From Colius striatus (Eukaryota > Chordata > Aves > Coliiformes > Coliidae), in assembly GCF_028858725.1 (NCBI RefSeq), contig NC_084761.1:22226501-22290500 (forward strand): a stretch of 64,000 nucleotides of DNA, in the 5' to 3' direction. Positions 63,310 to 64,000 of this stretch are shown in pieces (position 1 is the stretch's first letter; every line of letters starts with the position of its first letter). The notes beneath the pieces were generated by a model that did no database searches, was not told the origin of the DNA, and saw only the letters and a list, made by a program, of their open reading frames with translations. Both the position numbers and the translations under genes were made by a program.

Positions 63310-63830
63310 CTGCTGCAGGGACTGTACAGCTGCAGCTCAGTGTAGCTTCAGGTCAGTTTTTGGTTCACGCTCCCCTTTGTTTCAGGTCCAGCTCTGGGAC
63401 AGCTCCAATTCCTGACTGTACTAGTTGGTTTGTGCTCTGTTTTCAGGTGCAGCTCCTCTGTGGCTGCATTTCATTGCAAGTTCTGGCTCATTTCAACTCC
63501 AGCTCACCTGTGGTTGCAGCTGTCAACAGCTCCAGCTTAACTACAGGTTCAGGTTGGTTTTTTCTGCCCCTGTGCATTTCAGCTCCAGATTGTTTGCACC
63601 TCCAGTTCATTTTTTTTCTGCTTTGACTTATTTCAGGTCTGGCTCATGGACTGCTCCTGCTTGTGTTTGATTCCAGCTGGCACTACCTCCTGCCTACTCG
63701 CAGCTCCTGTTCCAGCTCAGTCCAATCTCCAATTGCCTCCCAGCTCCAGTTCCTCTTTAGTCTCAGTTGGATTCAGCAGCTCTTCAGTTCTGCTCCAGCT
63801 CCTTCCAGCTTGTGCTCATGTCACTGATCT
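63310..63830 (+). repeat. Degenerate CAGCTCC / TTTCAGGT repeat tract
   Basis: About 520 bp in which variants of CAGCTCCAG and TTTCAGGTYCAGCTC recur every 20-60 bases with irregular spacing, on a pyrimidine-rich plus strand. It looks like an old, decayed tandem repeat. It matches no repeat family I recognise. Confidence 0.6.
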
Positions 63831-63959
63831 TTCTGCCACGTTGTAAATCAATCACTGTCATAACTTGTATCTGAATATGAGTTGTCGTCACTGTAGGTGC
63901 ACTGCCCAACAAGGTTGTGCTTATTGTTCGGGAATTATTTGAGGGCAGGGACACCTCTT

Positions 63960-63965
63960 AATAAA
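63960..63965 (+). terminator. Candidate poly(A) signal near right edge
   Basis: AATAAA at the end of a less repetitive stretch (63840-64000), followed by TTGGTGCG. It could end a transcript starting at the CpG island at 61214, but no coding exon supports this. Confidence 0.25.
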
Positions 63966-64000
63966 TAGTTGGAAGCCAAGTTGGTGCGAAAAGTGCCTGG

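Noticed and set aside
61214-64000. AREG, EREG or EPGN exons expected to follow BTC
   Set aside because: No six-cysteine EGF exon or membrane exon could be found on either strand. These genes, if present, lie further right.
63840-64000. Possible retroviral LTR end (AATAAA near the right edge)
   Set aside because: No terminal TG/CA pair, primer-binding site or second LTR is visible within the window, so the poly(A) signal alone is not enough.

Overview
The window is eukaryotic, vertebrate nuclear DNA, most likely from a bird. Five protein-coding genes with GT-AG introns can be read exon by exon. The interspersed repeats I can recognise are all 3'-truncated CR1 LINE tails, the dominant avian (and reptilian) family. 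The genes are compact: PARM1 takes about 12 kb and CDKL2 about 12 kb of coding span. Promoters are GC-rich CpG islands. The species cannot be told from the sequence alone.

Layout, left to right. (1) 2285-7257, minus strand: the first six coding exons of AP1AR (gadkin/gamma-BAR); the rest of the gene lies beyond the left edge. (2) 11536-23604, plus strand: complete CDKL2, a 12-exon CMGC kinase of 551 residues, with a 3' UTR to about 25750. (3) 26326-30043, plus strand: complete RCHY1 (PIRH2), a CHY/RING E3 ubiquitin ligase of 251 residues, with a 3' UTR to about 31410. (4) 31410-40640: gene-poor intergenic DNA with three CR1 tails. (5) 40823-53223, minus strand: complete PARM1, a mucin-like single-pass membrane protein of 293 residues. 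(6) 53224-56138: a short head-to-head interval. (7) 56139-60007, plus strand: complete BTC (betacellulin), an EGF-family ligand precursor of 180 residues. (8) 60210-64000: no recognisable protein gene. This part holds a cluster of three CTCF-like motifs, a 31-bp minisatellite of about 20 copies, an orphan CpG island and a degenerate pyrimidine-rich repeat.

The order CDKL2-RCHY1-PARM1-BTC and the relative orientations match the human 4q13-q21 block read in reverse. Two things differ from the mammalian arrangement as I know it. AP1AR (human 4q25) sits beside CDKL2 where mammals have G3BP2. Only about 570 bp separate the CDKL2 poly(A) signal from the RCHY1 start codon, where human has THAP6 and the enamel gene ODAPH. 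The genes are independent units rather than a pathway: trafficking adaptor, kinase, ubiquitin ligase, membrane mucin and growth factor.

I found no convincing new protein system. The most notable unexplained structure is regulatory or structural: the CTCF-motif/minisatellite/CpG-island stretch after BTC, a perfect 12-bp hairpin in AP1AR intron 1, and a long unexplained open frame in BTC intron 1. All exon boundaries were read by eye from splice sites, reading-frame continuity and remembered family sequences; no alignment was run.
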